From: Planctomycetota bacterium
GTDB taxonomy: Bacteria; Planctomycetota; Planctomycetia; Gemmatales; Gemmataceae
DNA length: 37,753 bases
Direction of reading: 5' to 3'
Assembly: GCA_016873095.1 (NCBI GenBank)
Contig: VGYC01000057.1
Span: forward strand, 1 to 37,753
In this document: positions 8,686-17,161 of the stretch, in pieces
Layout: the number at the start of each line of letters is the position of its first letter
Position numbering within the stretch: position 1 is the stretch's first letter
Made by a program: the position numbers and the translations under genes
The notes under the pieces: generated by a model
Seen by the model: only the letters and a program-made list of their open reading frames with translations
Told to the model about the DNA's origin: nothing
The model's database searches: none

Positions 8686-8708
8686 CTATAACATGAATAC
8701 TGTTATAG
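8686..8708. promoter_or_regulatory. Perfect palindrome, possible operator
   Basis: The sequence CTATAACA - seven bases - TGTTATAG is a perfect inverted repeat of 8+8 bases. It lies about 50 bases before the start of the first HEAT-propeller gene, downstream of the preceding terminator-like hairpin, and so in the expected promoter/operator position. Each arm includes a -10-like TATAAC, and GTTATAAC also appears upstream of the first foldase gene (6588-6595). It could bind a dimeric regulator; no matching -35 element was found. Confidence 0.5.
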
Positions 8709-8757
8709 TGGGGTTATGGGGCCGTTCGCGGTCCGTCTAACCTGGGGGATTCGTTGC

Positions 8758-10446
8758 ATGAAAGCTGGCATGTGGTTGACGGCGGCTGTTTTCTTTCTGG
8801 CAGGCCAGCGTGCGCAGACCCAGGAAAAGATCGCCGAAAAGGTAGCCGAGAAAGAGCCGGATTCGCTCGCCGATGATCAGAAGGCCCTGCGCGACGTGGG
8901 CGTCAAGACGGACGGACCGTCGCTCCTCGAGTATTTTCGCAAGCGTACCTTCGCCGAGGCGGATCCGGTGAAGGTCAAGAATCTGATCCGGAACCTGGGT
9001 GACGAAGACTTCCAGGTTCGCGAGAAGGCGCATCTGGAGTTGATCAACCTGGGCCCCAGCGCGGTGGCCGGCCTCAAGCAGGCGGAAAACCACGCCGATT
9101 CAGAAACGCGACGCCGCGTCGCCGATCTGAAGAGCGTCATCGAGGCCAAGGCCGATCCCGCCGTGCAGGCCGCCGTCGCGCGCTTGATTGCCCGCATCAA
9201 GCCGGCCGGCAGTCCAGAAGTCATCCTGGCGTACTTGCCGTTCGCGGCCGATTTGACCGTCGTCGATGAGCTGAGCACCACTCTCGGGCAAGTTGCCGGG
9301 GAAGGCGACAAGGTCGATCCGCTTGTTTTGAAAGCAGTCGAGGACAAGCATCCGCTGCGCCGCGCCGCCGCGGGCCAAGCGCTGACCGCCCTCAAGGGCA
9401 GTGCGCATCTGCCGGCGGCCCGCAAGCTTCTCAAGGACAGCGACCCAACCGTGCGGCTACGGCTGAGCATGGCGCTGGTGAAGCGCCGCGAGAAAGAAGC
9501 GCTGCCGGTGCTGATCGATTCGCTTGCCGTCTTACCGCGTGAGCAACTGTGGCCCGCCGAAGAACTTCTGGGCCGACTGGCCGGTGAGAAGGCGCCCGCC
9601 GTCTCACTCGGCACCAGCGAGGTTGACCGCAAGGCCTGCCGTGATGCCTGGGTTAGGTGGCTGGAGACCGAGGGCAGCAAGCTCGATCTCGCCAAGGTCA
9701 ATTTTGCCAATGCCACTCTGGGTTACACCCTGCTGGTGCAGCAGCGCAACAACGGCGGCGGTCAGATTCTGGAACTCGACAAGGCTCGCAAGGTCCGCTG
9801 GAGCTTCGACCTCAACACCTATCCTGTGGACGCCCAGATCATCGGTCCGGACCGTGTCCTGGTGGCCGAGTACCAGGGCGGCCGCGTGTCCATCCGCGAT
9901 TTCAAGGGCAACGCCAAGTGGGAACTGGGCGTCAACGGCAATCCCATCGGCGTGCAGCGTTTGCCCAATGGCAACATCTTCGTCGTCATGCAGAATCGGC
10001 TCACCGAATACGACCCCAAGGGCAAAGAGGTATTCACGTTTCAGGGCCCGCTCATGTTCCGGGCCCGCAAGCTGCCCAACGATGAGATCATCTTCATCAC
10101 CAACGCCGGCCAGCTGGTCCGCATGGAGGCCAAGACGCAAAAACAGATCAAGAACTTCGGCGTCGGCAACCTGGCCAGCCTGTTCGGCAACGTCGACATC
10201 ATGCCCAACGGCAATATCCTCGTGCCGCAATTCCAGAACAATCAAGTGGTCGAGTTCGACAAGGACGGCAAGCAGGTTGGCAACGCCGTCTCGGTGAACT
10301 TTCCCAACTCGGTCGTTCGTCTCTCCAACGGCAACCTGCTGGTGGGCAGCTTGAATAACCGGGCGGTGACCGAGTTCGACCGCAATGGCCGCGTCGTCTG
10401 GAGCCATCAATCGGACGGCATGGTCTTCAACGCGCGACGGCGCTGA
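8758..10446 (+). CDS. Secreted HEAT-repeat/beta-propeller protein (paralogue 1)
   Basis: A 562-residue exported protein of unknown function. After a signal peptide (about 1-20) comes a charged stretch, then an alpha-solenoid of HEAT-type helical repeats (about 75-300; for example DSDPTVRLRLSMALVKRREK). A beta-propeller-like domain fills about 320-562, with recurring LPNGN, MPNGN and LSNGN turns followed by strands and ending in FNARRR. The propeller resembles PQQ/NHL-type repeat domains by eye, but no PQQ ligands or enzyme motif are evident, so a scaffolding or binding role is likely. The start at 8758 was preferred to the in-frame ATG at 8716 because it begins the signal peptide. It is first of three tandem paralogues, with only 39 bases to the next. 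Confidence 0.85.
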   Translation: MKAGMWLTAAVFFLAGQRAQTQEKIAEKVAEKEPDSLADDQKALRDVGVKTDGPSLLEYFRKRTFAEADPVKVKNLIRNLGDEDFQVREKAHLELINLGPSAVAGLKQAENHADSETRRRVADLKSVIEAKADPAVQAAVARLIARIKPAGSPEVILAYLPFAADLTVVDELSTTLGQVAGEGDKVDPLVLKAVEDKHPLRRAAAGQALTALKGSAHLPAARKLLKDSDPTVRLRLSMALVKRREKEALPVLIDSLAVLPREQLWPAEELLGRLAGEKAPAVSLGTSEVDRKACRDAWVRWLETEGSKLDLAKVNFANATLGYTLLVQQRNNGGGQILELDKARKVRWSFDLNTYPVDAQIIGPDRVLVAEYQGGRVSIRDFKGNAKWELGVNGNPIGVQRLPNGNIFVVMQNRLTEYDPKGKEVFTFQGPLMFRARKLPNDEIIFITNAGQLVRMEAKTQKQIKNFGVGNLASLFGNVDIMPNGNILVPQFQNNQVVEFDKDGKQVGNAVSVNFPNSVVRLSNGNLLVGSLNNRAVTEFDRNGRVVWSHQSDGMVFNARRR

Positions 10447-10485
10447 CCGGATCGTTACACATGGCCAGCGATCTGTTATTCGCCA

Positions 10486-12162
10486 ATGAAGTTAACGACT
10501 TCGATTTCCTGGGTTCTTGCCGCCGGCTACGGATTGCTGGTCGCGTCGTTCGCGTGCGCGCAGCCAGGCTCCGATCCGCGCGCCCAGAATGACGAGCGGT
10601 TGCTGCGCGAGAAACAAGTCGGCACCGACGGCCCAGCGCTCATACGTTTTTTCAAGTCGCGCACGCCGACGCCCCAGCAGATCGCCGAGCTTTCCGCCAA
10701 GATCCAGCAACTTGGTGCCAGCTCTTACAATGATCGCCAGCAAGCCAGGGCGGACATCATCAAGGCGGGCGAACTGGCCAAGCCATTGCTCTTTGATGTG
10801 CTGAAAGACCCCAAGGCAAATCTGGAGACCGCACGCCGCGCCGAGTTGTGCCTCAGGCACCTGAACGAGGGCAACGAGGCGGTCCTGGCGGCTGCCGTCG
10901 CGCGAATGCTGGCCCGTGTGAGCCCCATAGGCGCCCACCAGACGCTTATCGACTACTTGCCATTCGCCGACGCTCAGGTCGTTGAGGACATCCAGAGTGC
11001 CCTGGCCACGCTCGGTGCACGAGACCCGGAGCATCGCAAAGTGCTCACGCAAGCTCTGCACGGCGAGCATCCCAATCAGCGCATCGCAGCCGCGGTCGTG
11101 CTCTGCCGACAACGCACGGCCAGGGACCTGGACATCGTCGCGTCCTTGCTCAATGACCCAATTCCCTCCGTGCGATTGCATGTCGCCCTGAAGTTGGTGG
11201 AGGCCAGGGAGAAAAAGGCCATTCCCGTGCTGATCGAATTGCTCGGCAAGTTGCCGCCGGGCAACGCCTGGAAGGCCGAAGAGATGTTGATTCGTCTGGC
11301 CGGCGACAAGGCGTCAACCTTCGCCCAGACGTCGGACCTGCCGCCGGTGAAGCTTCAGCAATCCTGGAGTGATTGGTGGGCCCTCGCCAAGGACAAGATC
11401 GACCTTGCCAAGCTCGACCTGGCGCAATCATATCTGGGGCTGACCTTGATTTCGCAGATGGATCCGCGCGGCACCAACGGCAAGGTCTACGAGTTGAAGC
11501 CCAGCAAGGAAGTTGCCTGGCAGATCGATGGACTCCGCTATCCGCTTGATGCGCAAATTGTCGGCAAGGACCGCGTTCTCGTGGCCGAGTACCTCAATCG
11601 TCGCGTCACGGAGCGTGACCTCAAGGGCGTCATCCATTGGGAAAAGCAAGTGGACATGCCAATTGGCTGTCAACGGCTCAGCAATGGCAACACCTTCATC
11701 GCCACACGGCGGCAACTCTTGGTCGTGGAACCGAGCGGCAAGGAGGCGTTCAATTACGTTCATCAGAACACGAGCATAGCGGCGGCCACGCGGCTGCGCG
11801 ACGGCCGCATGGTCGTTGTCAGCACCGGCGGGCAGCTAACCTGGCTCGACGCCGCCGGCAAGCCGGTCCGTTCTTTCCAGGTCGGTGCGGTGTACACGAT
11901 GGGAGGCAATATCGACGTCTTGCCTGGCGATCGCATCCTCGTACCAGAATTTCGCAGCAACCGCGTCGTTGAATACGATGCCGAGGGCAAGCCGCGCTGG
12001 CAGGTCAGCGCGCAGCGACCGACCTCGGCCGTGCGCCTGCCTAACGGCAACACGCTGGTCGTCAACATGCTTGGCCAGCAGGTCGTGGAATTCAATCGCG
12101 ACGGCCGAGAGGTGTGGAAGCACCAGACGGACGGCCGACCCTGGCGCGCCCGCCGGCGCTAG
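10486..12162 (+). CDS. Secreted HEAT-repeat/beta-propeller protein (paralogue 2)
   Basis: A 558-residue protein with the same build as its neighbours on both sides: signal peptide (about 1-25, ending SFACAQP), the shared block GTDGPALIRFFKSRT, HEAT-type helical repeats (about 70-300, for example NDPIPSVRLHVALKLVEARE) and a C-terminal propeller-like domain with LSNGN and LPNGN turns, ending WRARRR. The copies are diverged throughout, so the duplications are not recent. The gap to the previous stop is 39 bases with no visible promoter, consistent with one transcript. No catalytic motif was recognised. The domain layout is well supported; the function is not known. Confidence 0.85.
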   Translation: MKLTTSISWVLAAGYGLLVASFACAQPGSDPRAQNDERLLREKQVGTDGPALIRFFKSRTPTPQQIAELSAKIQQLGASSYNDRQQARADIIKAGELAKPLLFDVLKDPKANLETARRAELCLRHLNEGNEAVLAAAVARMLARVSPIGAHQTLIDYLPFADAQVVEDIQSALATLGARDPEHRKVLTQALHGEHPNQRIAAAVVLCRQRTARDLDIVASLLNDPIPSVRLHVALKLVEAREKKAIPVLIELLGKLPPGNAWKAEEMLIRLAGDKASTFAQTSDLPPVKLQQSWSDWWALAKDKIDLAKLDLAQSYLGLTLISQMDPRGTNGKVYELKPSKEVAWQIDGLRYPLDAQIVGKDRVLVAEYLNRRVTERDLKGVIHWEKQVDMPIGCQRLSNGNTFIATRRQLLVVEPSGKEAFNYVHQNTSIAAATRLRDGRMVVVSTGGQLTWLDAAGKPVRSFQVGAVYTMGGNIDVLPGDRILVPEFRSNRVVEYDAEGKPRWQVSAQRPTSAVRLPNGNTLVVNMLGQQVVEFNRDGREVWKHQTDGRPWRARRR

Positions 12163-12233
12163 CGTAGGCGATGCTGACAGCGTCGTCTACAAGCTCAAGG
12201 AGTGAGCCGTTGACCCCGGCAAGGAACCCCACG

Positions 12234-13898
12234 ATGCTTCGCATGATTTCACTGGCCATTCTCGTTGGTTGCGTCAGCGTGCTGACCGGTGCCGCCGGCG
12301 GCGACGACAAGGAACGCATTGCTCACGATGAGCAGATTCTCAAGACGGCGAACCTCAAGAGCGATGCCGAATCGCTGGTGTCATTTTTCAAGCGGCGTAC
12401 CCTGCCCGTCGGGCATCAGCACAAGGTCAAGGAATTGATCCGCCAGCTCGGGTCCCAGTCATACCGCGAACGCGAGCAAGCGGCGGCCGAACTGCTCACG
12501 TTCGGTCCCGGAGTCGCGGAGTTGCTGCGTGCCGCCACCACGGACGAGAACCTGGAGATCGCCCGCCGGGCCGAGAAGTGTCTGCAGCGCATCACCGAGG
12601 GCGATCATGCCCGCGAGGTTCCCGCCGCCGCGGCGCGGCTGCTGGCCGCACGCAAGCCGGTCACTGCCATCGCCACGCTGCTGGATTTTCTCCCCTTCGC
12701 GGACAATGACGCCGTCGCTGACGAGGTCCGCAGCGCCCTGGCCGCGCTGGCGCTTCCAGAAGGCAAGCCGGACAAGTTGCTGCAAGCAGCCCTTTCCGAC
12801 AAGACTCCCCTCCGTCGTGCTGCCGCCGCCGAGGCCCTGATCCGCGCTCAGGCCAAGGAGTTGCTGCCCGATATCCGCAAGTTGCTCCGCGATCCGGATC
12901 CAGGGGTCCAGCTGCGCGTCGCCATGACGCTCGCTCATGCAAAGGAGCGCGAGACTGTTCCTGTCTTGATCGATCTGCTGCCGCGACTGCCGCTTGTGGA
13001 CGCCTGGCAGGCGGAGGACATCCTCTTTCGGATTGGTGAGAGCCACCAACCGCCATCGGTGTCGCTGGGCAAGGACGAAGCGTCGCGCAAGAAATGCCGC
13101 GATGCCTGGGCCGCCTGGTGGAAGGAGAATCAGCAGAAGGTCGATCTCGCCAAGCTGCGGGAAACGCCACGGCTGCTCGGTTACACGCTCGTCGTGCTGC
13201 TTGACCAGGGCACGGTCATGGAATTGAACGCCAAGAAAGAACCGCGCTGGCACATCGATAATCTCTCCTTTCCTCTCGACGTGCAGTATCTTCCCGGCGA
13301 CCATGTGCTGGTGACCGAGTATCACGCCAGCCGGGTGAGCGAGCGCGACTTGAAGGGCAAGATCGTCTGGCAAAAGCGCGTCGTTGGGCCGCTCGTCGGT
13401 CAGCGGCTGGCCAACGGCAACACCTTCATTGCCACTGATAGCGTCCTCATGGAAGTGGACGCGAAAGGAAACGAGGTTTCGACCGCGACCATCCCCGGCG
13501 AGCGCATCATGAAGGCGATGAAGCTGCCCAATGGTGAGATCGCCTGCCTTACCACCGAGGCAAAGATGGTCCGCATGGACGCGACCGGCAAGATCCTGTT
13601 CAGCTTTCAAGTGCCGCTGACAACGAAACTGTTCGGTGGCCGCGTGCACATGCTTTCCAATGGTCATGTGCTCGTGCCGCACAACGGCGAGAACAAGGTC
13701 GTCGAGTACGGCGGCAACGGCAAGCCGGTCTGGGAAGTTGCCTGTGATCAGCCCGTCGCTGCCACCCGCCTGCCCAATGGCAATGTGCTCGTCACCAGTA
13801 TGCTTCCCAACCAGGGCGCCATCGAGTACAACCGCGCCGGCAACGCCGTCTGGCAATACCGCTCCAACACCCGTGTCACCCGCGCGCTGCGACGATAG
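12234..13898 (+). CDS. Secreted HEAT-repeat/beta-propeller protein (paralogue 3)
   Basis: A 554-residue protein, third of the tandem set. Signal peptide (MLRMISLAILVGCVSVLTGA), the shared block SDAESLVSFFKRRT, HEAT-type repeats (about 55-285, for example RDPDPGVQLRVAMTLAHAKE) and a propeller-like C-terminal domain with LANGN, LPNGE, LSNGH and LPNGN turns, ending RALRR. The frame is open back to 12171, but the ATG at 12234 begins the signal peptide and follows AAGGAA (12221-12226). The gap to paralogue 2 is 71 bases. All three end in a short basic Arg-rich tail. The set probably forms one operon. Function unknown. Confidence 0.83.
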   Translation: MLRMISLAILVGCVSVLTGAAGGDDKERIAHDEQILKTANLKSDAESLVSFFKRRTLPVGHQHKVKELIRQLGSQSYREREQAAAELLTFGPGVAELLRAATTDENLEIARRAEKCLQRITEGDHAREVPAAAARLLAARKPVTAIATLLDFLPFADNDAVADEVRSALAALALPEGKPDKLLQAALSDKTPLRRAAAAEALIRAQAKELLPDIRKLLRDPDPGVQLRVAMTLAHAKERETVPVLIDLLPRLPLVDAWQAEDILFRIGESHQPPSVSLGKDEASRKKCRDAWAAWWKENQQKVDLAKLRETPRLLGYTLVVLLDQGTVMELNAKKEPRWHIDNLSFPLDVQYLPGDHVLVTEYHASRVSERDLKGKIVWQKRVVGPLVGQRLANGNTFIATDSVLMEVDAKGNEVSTATIPGERIMKAMKLPNGEIACLTTEAKMVRMDATGKILFSFQVPLTTKLFGGRVHMLSNGHVLVPHNGENKVVEYGGNGKPVWEVACDQPVAATRLPNGNVLVTSMLPNQGAIEYNRAGNAVWQYRSNTRVTRALRR

Positions 13899-14337
13899 TA
13901 TTACCAAGGAAAGCGTAGTACAACTTCACGCATGGCTTGATGGGTGTAACGAAGCTCCTGCCCATCAATCGATCCGCGACAAGGCAGTAGCCATCGTTCG
14001 GCGATCTCGCAAGATCACGCGACCGTGACCGCATCATTGCGGCCCGTGTCGCGATCTTGACTCGAATCAATCGGCATTTCTGACGCACCAAGAAAACTCG
14101 GGTGAAGCGTGGCAAACCTTGCCGGACTTGCCGGTGCTGCGCCCATTGCGGCACGGTCAAAGTCTTCGGGCTATTCGGACCATGCGCGGCCTGCCAGACA
14201 TGCCAGGGATGGGTAAAGGGGGGAAGGACTGTTTTCCGCCGGTGTTGCGAACCGAATCGATTGGCAGGGGAAAATGGATGTCCCCGTGGCGGCCGGCGCG
14301 CGGAGCGGGCCTGCCGCATGGCCTGGAGGGGTCGCGG
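13899..14337. other. Intergenic region with hairpins
   Basis: About 440 bases without a convincing gene. TTGATGGG (13937-13944) pairs with CCCATCAA (13961-13968), a possible transcript-end hairpin after the HEAT-propeller genes, but with a 16-base loop and no T run. A small perfect hairpin lies at 14003-14016 (GATCT/AGATC). A Cys-rich reading frame opening at 14102 crosses the right end of the region and is discussed separately. A promoter for the following outer-membrane gene should be here, but I could not pick one out. Confidence 0.4.
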
Positions 14338-15699
14338 ATGCGCTCCACAATCTATTGCCTTGGTTTGGGATTGGCCTGGCTGCTGGCGAATGCCGGTGTC
14401 CGGGGCGACTCACCGTGGGGCACTCCTGTCCAGGCACCTTCCGCTACGTCCGCGTCCGGGGCGACTTTGCCGACGATCGTGCAGCTTGGCCGCCCGGAGC
14501 CGCTTGCCCCCGAAGGCCACACTGTTACTCCCGTGAGCGCCACGGTCGCTTCCCCGAGCCAGCCCATCATCCGCGGCCAGGCGCCCGATGCGCTGCCGCC
14601 CGCGCCACCGCCGCTGCCGCCGCCGGCGCCGCCGCCCAGCGGTGTCGTTGGCGTTCCGGGTGTCACGCCACCCCCGCCCCCGCCGCCGCCCGGTGCTGAT
14701 TTGCCGCTGCTGGCGCCGATTGACAAGGAAGAAGCGTACAACTGCGGCGTGGTCACGCGCGAATCCAGAGCCGGCTTGTTCGGCGGCGCCTGGGACAGAA
14801 CCAAGGAGTTCGTCGGCGGTGCGCCGGGAGCGGTCACCGGCATCTTTCAGCCCGGCCCGGATCGCAAGCTCTTTCAGACGGACCATCGCTTCGATGCCTT
14901 CGCCGCTCCGGTCAGCTTCCCGTTCTACGCCACGCCGCCCCAGGCCACCACGGAAGCAAAGGTGCTGTTTCTTTACGATGACGTTCTGCCGAACCAGCAG
15001 GCGTTCCCCAACGCCGATAACTTCTTTCTGGGAGGCCAGCTTCGCCTTGCCGTTACCGACTGGCTGACCCTGGAAGTCAACAAGCTGGGCGGCATGTGGG
15101 TGCGGCCGCCCGGGGCCGGCACGCGCAGCGGCTTCAGCGAACTCTGGCTCGGACCCAAGTTCACGCTCATCAAGAATGAAAACAGCGGCAGTATTCTGGC
15201 TGCCGGCCTGACCTTCCAGGTCCCGGTCGGCTCCGCCAACATCGTGCAGCACACGGGCAGCCTGTCACTTGCACCTTATGTCAGCTTCGCCCAGAAGTTC
15301 TTCCCGGACTTCAAGTATGGCAGTATCATCCTGTGGAACACCACCGGCTACGCCTTTCGCACCGACAATGTTCGTAGCGAATACCTGTACTCGATGTTCC
15401 ACGTCAACTGGGACATCCTGAACCTGCACATGTTCTACCCCGAGTTTGGCATCGGCTGGAACCTGTACACTCGCAACGGCAATGCCGGCAATCCCGCGCC
15501 CAACAACTTCGAAGGCAACGACTGGTTCAATTTCGGCAATCCATTCGCCGGCCGGAGCAACCTTTCGCTGTCCACTGGACTGCGCTGGAAAATCAACGAA
15601 CACCTGCAAACCGGCTTCGCATTCCAGTTCGGTGTGCTGCGCACTCCCAACAACTGGGAGAACTGGGGTGCGACCGTCGACTTCCGCATTATCTATTAG
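14338..15699 (+). CDS. Outer-membrane beta-barrel protein with proline-rich spacer
   Basis: A 453-residue protein predicted for the outer membrane. The signal peptide is about 1-24. A proline-rich spacer at about 87-119 includes a run of eight prolines. The rest is a set of amphipathic strands typical of a beta-barrel (for example DWLTLEVNKLGGMWVRPP, SGSILAAGLTFQVPVG) and the chain ends in a terminal aromatic residue (FRIIY), as expected of a barrel-assembly signal. The frame is open from 14119, but the ATG at 14338 gives the signal peptide and follows GGAGGGG near 14325. The Pro-rich part may span periplasm or peptidoglycan. It resembles planctomycete barrel proteins of unknown function; I cannot tell whether it is a transporter or a structural porin. 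It converges on the FkbM gene, 10 bases away. Confidence 0.75.
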   Translation: MRSTIYCLGLGLAWLLANAGVRGDSPWGTPVQAPSATSASGATLPTIVQLGRPEPLAPEGHTVTPVSATVASPSQPIIRGQAPDALPPAPPPLPPPAPPPSGVVGVPGVTPPPPPPPPGADLPLLAPIDKEEAYNCGVVTRESRAGLFGGAWDRTKEFVGGAPGAVTGIFQPGPDRKLFQTDHRFDAFAAPVSFPFYATPPQATTEAKVLFLYDDVLPNQQAFPNADNFFLGGQLRLAVTDWLTLEVNKLGGMWVRPPGAGTRSGFSELWLGPKFTLIKNENSGSILAAGLTFQVPVGSANIVQHTGSLSLAPYVSFAQKFFPDFKYGSIILWNTTGYAFRTDNVRSEYLYSMFHVNWDILNLHMFYPEFGIGWNLYTRNGNAGNPAPNNFEGNDWFNFGNPFAGRSNLSLSTGLRWKINEHLQTGFAFQFGVLRTPNNWENWGATVDFRIIY

Positions 15700-15709
15700 A
15701 AGCGATCGG

Positions 15710-16507
15710 TCACAGATTGGGTGATCGAGACTTCGACCCGATCAGTCTGGACTTGCGCGTCGCGAAAAACAGGCCCAGTCCGGACAACGTGGTTTGTCCC
15801 GGTTCCAGAACGGTCGGCTGGCAGCTGACCTGGAATCCCTGGCTCGTCAGGTGCTTTTCCAGAAGGGCCGTGGAGAAGGTGCCGGCGCCGGCGACCTGAT
15901 AGCATTCGGGGAATGAGCCAAGGTGATATTCGCCGCAGATGGCATCGATGCAGTCGAGATGCCGGGCCGTGAGCAGGATGGGCCATTCGGCGCCCTCGCA
16001 ATCGAGCTTGACGAGCCGGATGCGGCGCTGTCCGTTTTCGCTGGCGTTCGCCACAAGCTCATCAAAAGCCACTGTAGCCACGCGGCAGGCTTTCGCTCCA
16101 GCTTCGGCAACGGCGCCGGCGCCTGTGTTGCGCTTGTCGGCGTGATTGGCGAACGGCAAATCGGCGACCGCCAGGTCCGACCGCCAGACGATACGATTGT
16201 AGATGCAAACGCGCGGTCCATGGCCGCGCAAGTTGCGTTCCAGAAGGCAGAAGTTATTCGCGTCGGCCTCGTAGCAGAAGACACGACCCGCCCCGCGGCG
16301 TAGAACCGCGAGAGCGAAAGCGCCGGTGTGAGCACCAACATCAACGATCACGTCATCAGGCTCGAAGCGCTCGCACAGCCGATACTCATTCCGAATGACC
16401 ACATCGCGAAACAGTCGCCGGTCAATGGTCCCCGGCCGGAGCCGCCAGCGCCAGGGCTTGTGCCGCAGCAGCTGATAGCGTCGCTGAATTCCACCCAGTA
16501 GGCTCAT
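15710..16507 (-). CDS. FkbM-family methyltransferase
   Basis: A 265-residue SAM-dependent methyltransferase of the FkbM type, which commonly O-methylates sugars or secondary metabolites. The SAM-binding motif I is DVGAHTGAFA (about 56-65), followed by the acidic YEAD at the end of strand 2 (about 79-82). A later acidic motif VKLDCEGAEWPIL is typical of FkbM. I chose the ATG at 16507; the frame can be extended 12 codons to a TTG at 16543, and neither has a clear ribosome site. It is transcribed away from the HU-type gene and toward the barrel gene. No glycosyltransferase neighbours are visible, so the substrate is open. Confidence 0.82.
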   Translation of the reverse strand: MSLLGGIQRRYQLLRHKPWRWRLRPGTIDRRLFRDVVIRNEYRLCERFEPDDVIVDVGAHTGAFALAVLRRGAGRVFCYEADANNFCLLERNLRGHGPRVCIYNRIVWRSDLAVADLPFANHADKRNTGAGAVAEAGAKACRVATVAFDELVANASENGQRRIRLVKLDCEGAEWPILLTARHLDCIDAICGEYHLGSFPECYQVAGAGTFSTALLEKHLTSQGFQVSCQPTVLEPGQTTLSGLGLFFATRKSRLIGSKSRSPNL

Positions 16508-16583
16508 GAGGCCATCGTAGCCGGTTCGCACGAAAATGAGCAACCGGAAGTGGTCGAGCCGCGTGAGGCTTCGCGGAGTTCCC

Positions 16584-16612
16584 TTGACATTACCCTATGC
16601 TGTTATTACACT
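16584..16612 (+). promoter_or_regulatory. Sigma-70-type promoter for the HU-like gene
   Basis: TTGACA (16584-16589, a perfect -35) is followed 17 bases later by TACACT (16607-16612, a four-of-six match to -10). The predicted start of transcription is near 16619, giving a leader of about 60 bases before the GTG at 16679. This is the best promoter match seen by eye in the window. Confidence 0.65.
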
Positions 16613-16678
16613 TACTTACATCAACCAGCCTGACGCGGATGCGGTCGGCCCTTTTTTGACCCTAGCTGGAGAAGACCT

Positions 16679-17041
16679 GTGACCAAGAAAGAGATCGTGC
16701 GCGACATTTCCGAGCAGCTTGGTTTGACTCAGCTCAAGACGAAGGAGATCGTGCAAAAGACCTTCGATGCCATCCTCGAGACTCTCCTGCGCGAAAAGCG
16801 CATCGAGCTACGGAATTTCGGCGTTTTTGAAGTCAAACGGCGCAAGCCGCGCAAGGCGCGTAACCCGCGAACCGGCGAACGCGTTGATGTCGAGGCCAAG
16901 AACGTGGTCACATTCAAGCCCGGCAAGGAAATGGAAGAGCGCGTTCGCAATCTCGATCGGGAGCCGCAACTCGCCGGCGCCACCCTTGGCGCGAACCCAG
17001 GCGACTCGGAAGTCAACGGCAAGGCTCGTAAACGCCCTTGA
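16679..17041 (+). CDS. HU/IHF-family DNA-binding protein with C-terminal extension
   Basis: A 120-residue bacterial DNA-bending protein. The N-terminal helices ([16 protein letters not shown]) and the DNA-binding arm, including the signature NPRTGE at 62-67 with the neighbouring basic KRRKPRKAR, are all present. It should act as a nucleoid or architectural protein. The family core ends near residue 92; a further 28 residues form a Gly/Ala-rich tail ending KARKRP, not found in E. coli HU. Translation starts with GTG at 16679, supported by GGAG at 16668-16671. It has its own strong promoter upstream. The call is firm; whether it behaves as HU or IHF is not decided by sequence. Confidence 0.93.
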   Translation: MTKKEIVRDISEQLGLTQLKTKEIVQKTFDAILETLLREKRIELRNFGVFEVKRRKPRKARNPRTGERVDVEAKNVVTFKPGKEMEERVRNLDREPQLAGATLGANPGDSEVNGKARKRP

Positions 17042-17161
17042 GCAGCCCGCAACGACGCTTCGTCGCGGAACCATCACCCACCGCCGTCCATATAAGACCG
17101 CCAGACAGACAAGCCACGCGAAACGCCGGCGATGCCCCGAGTCCTGCTTCCGGGAGCGACC

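Noticed and set aside
12459-13907. 482-codon minus-strand frame
   Set aside because: Antisense shadow of HEAT-propeller paralogue 3.
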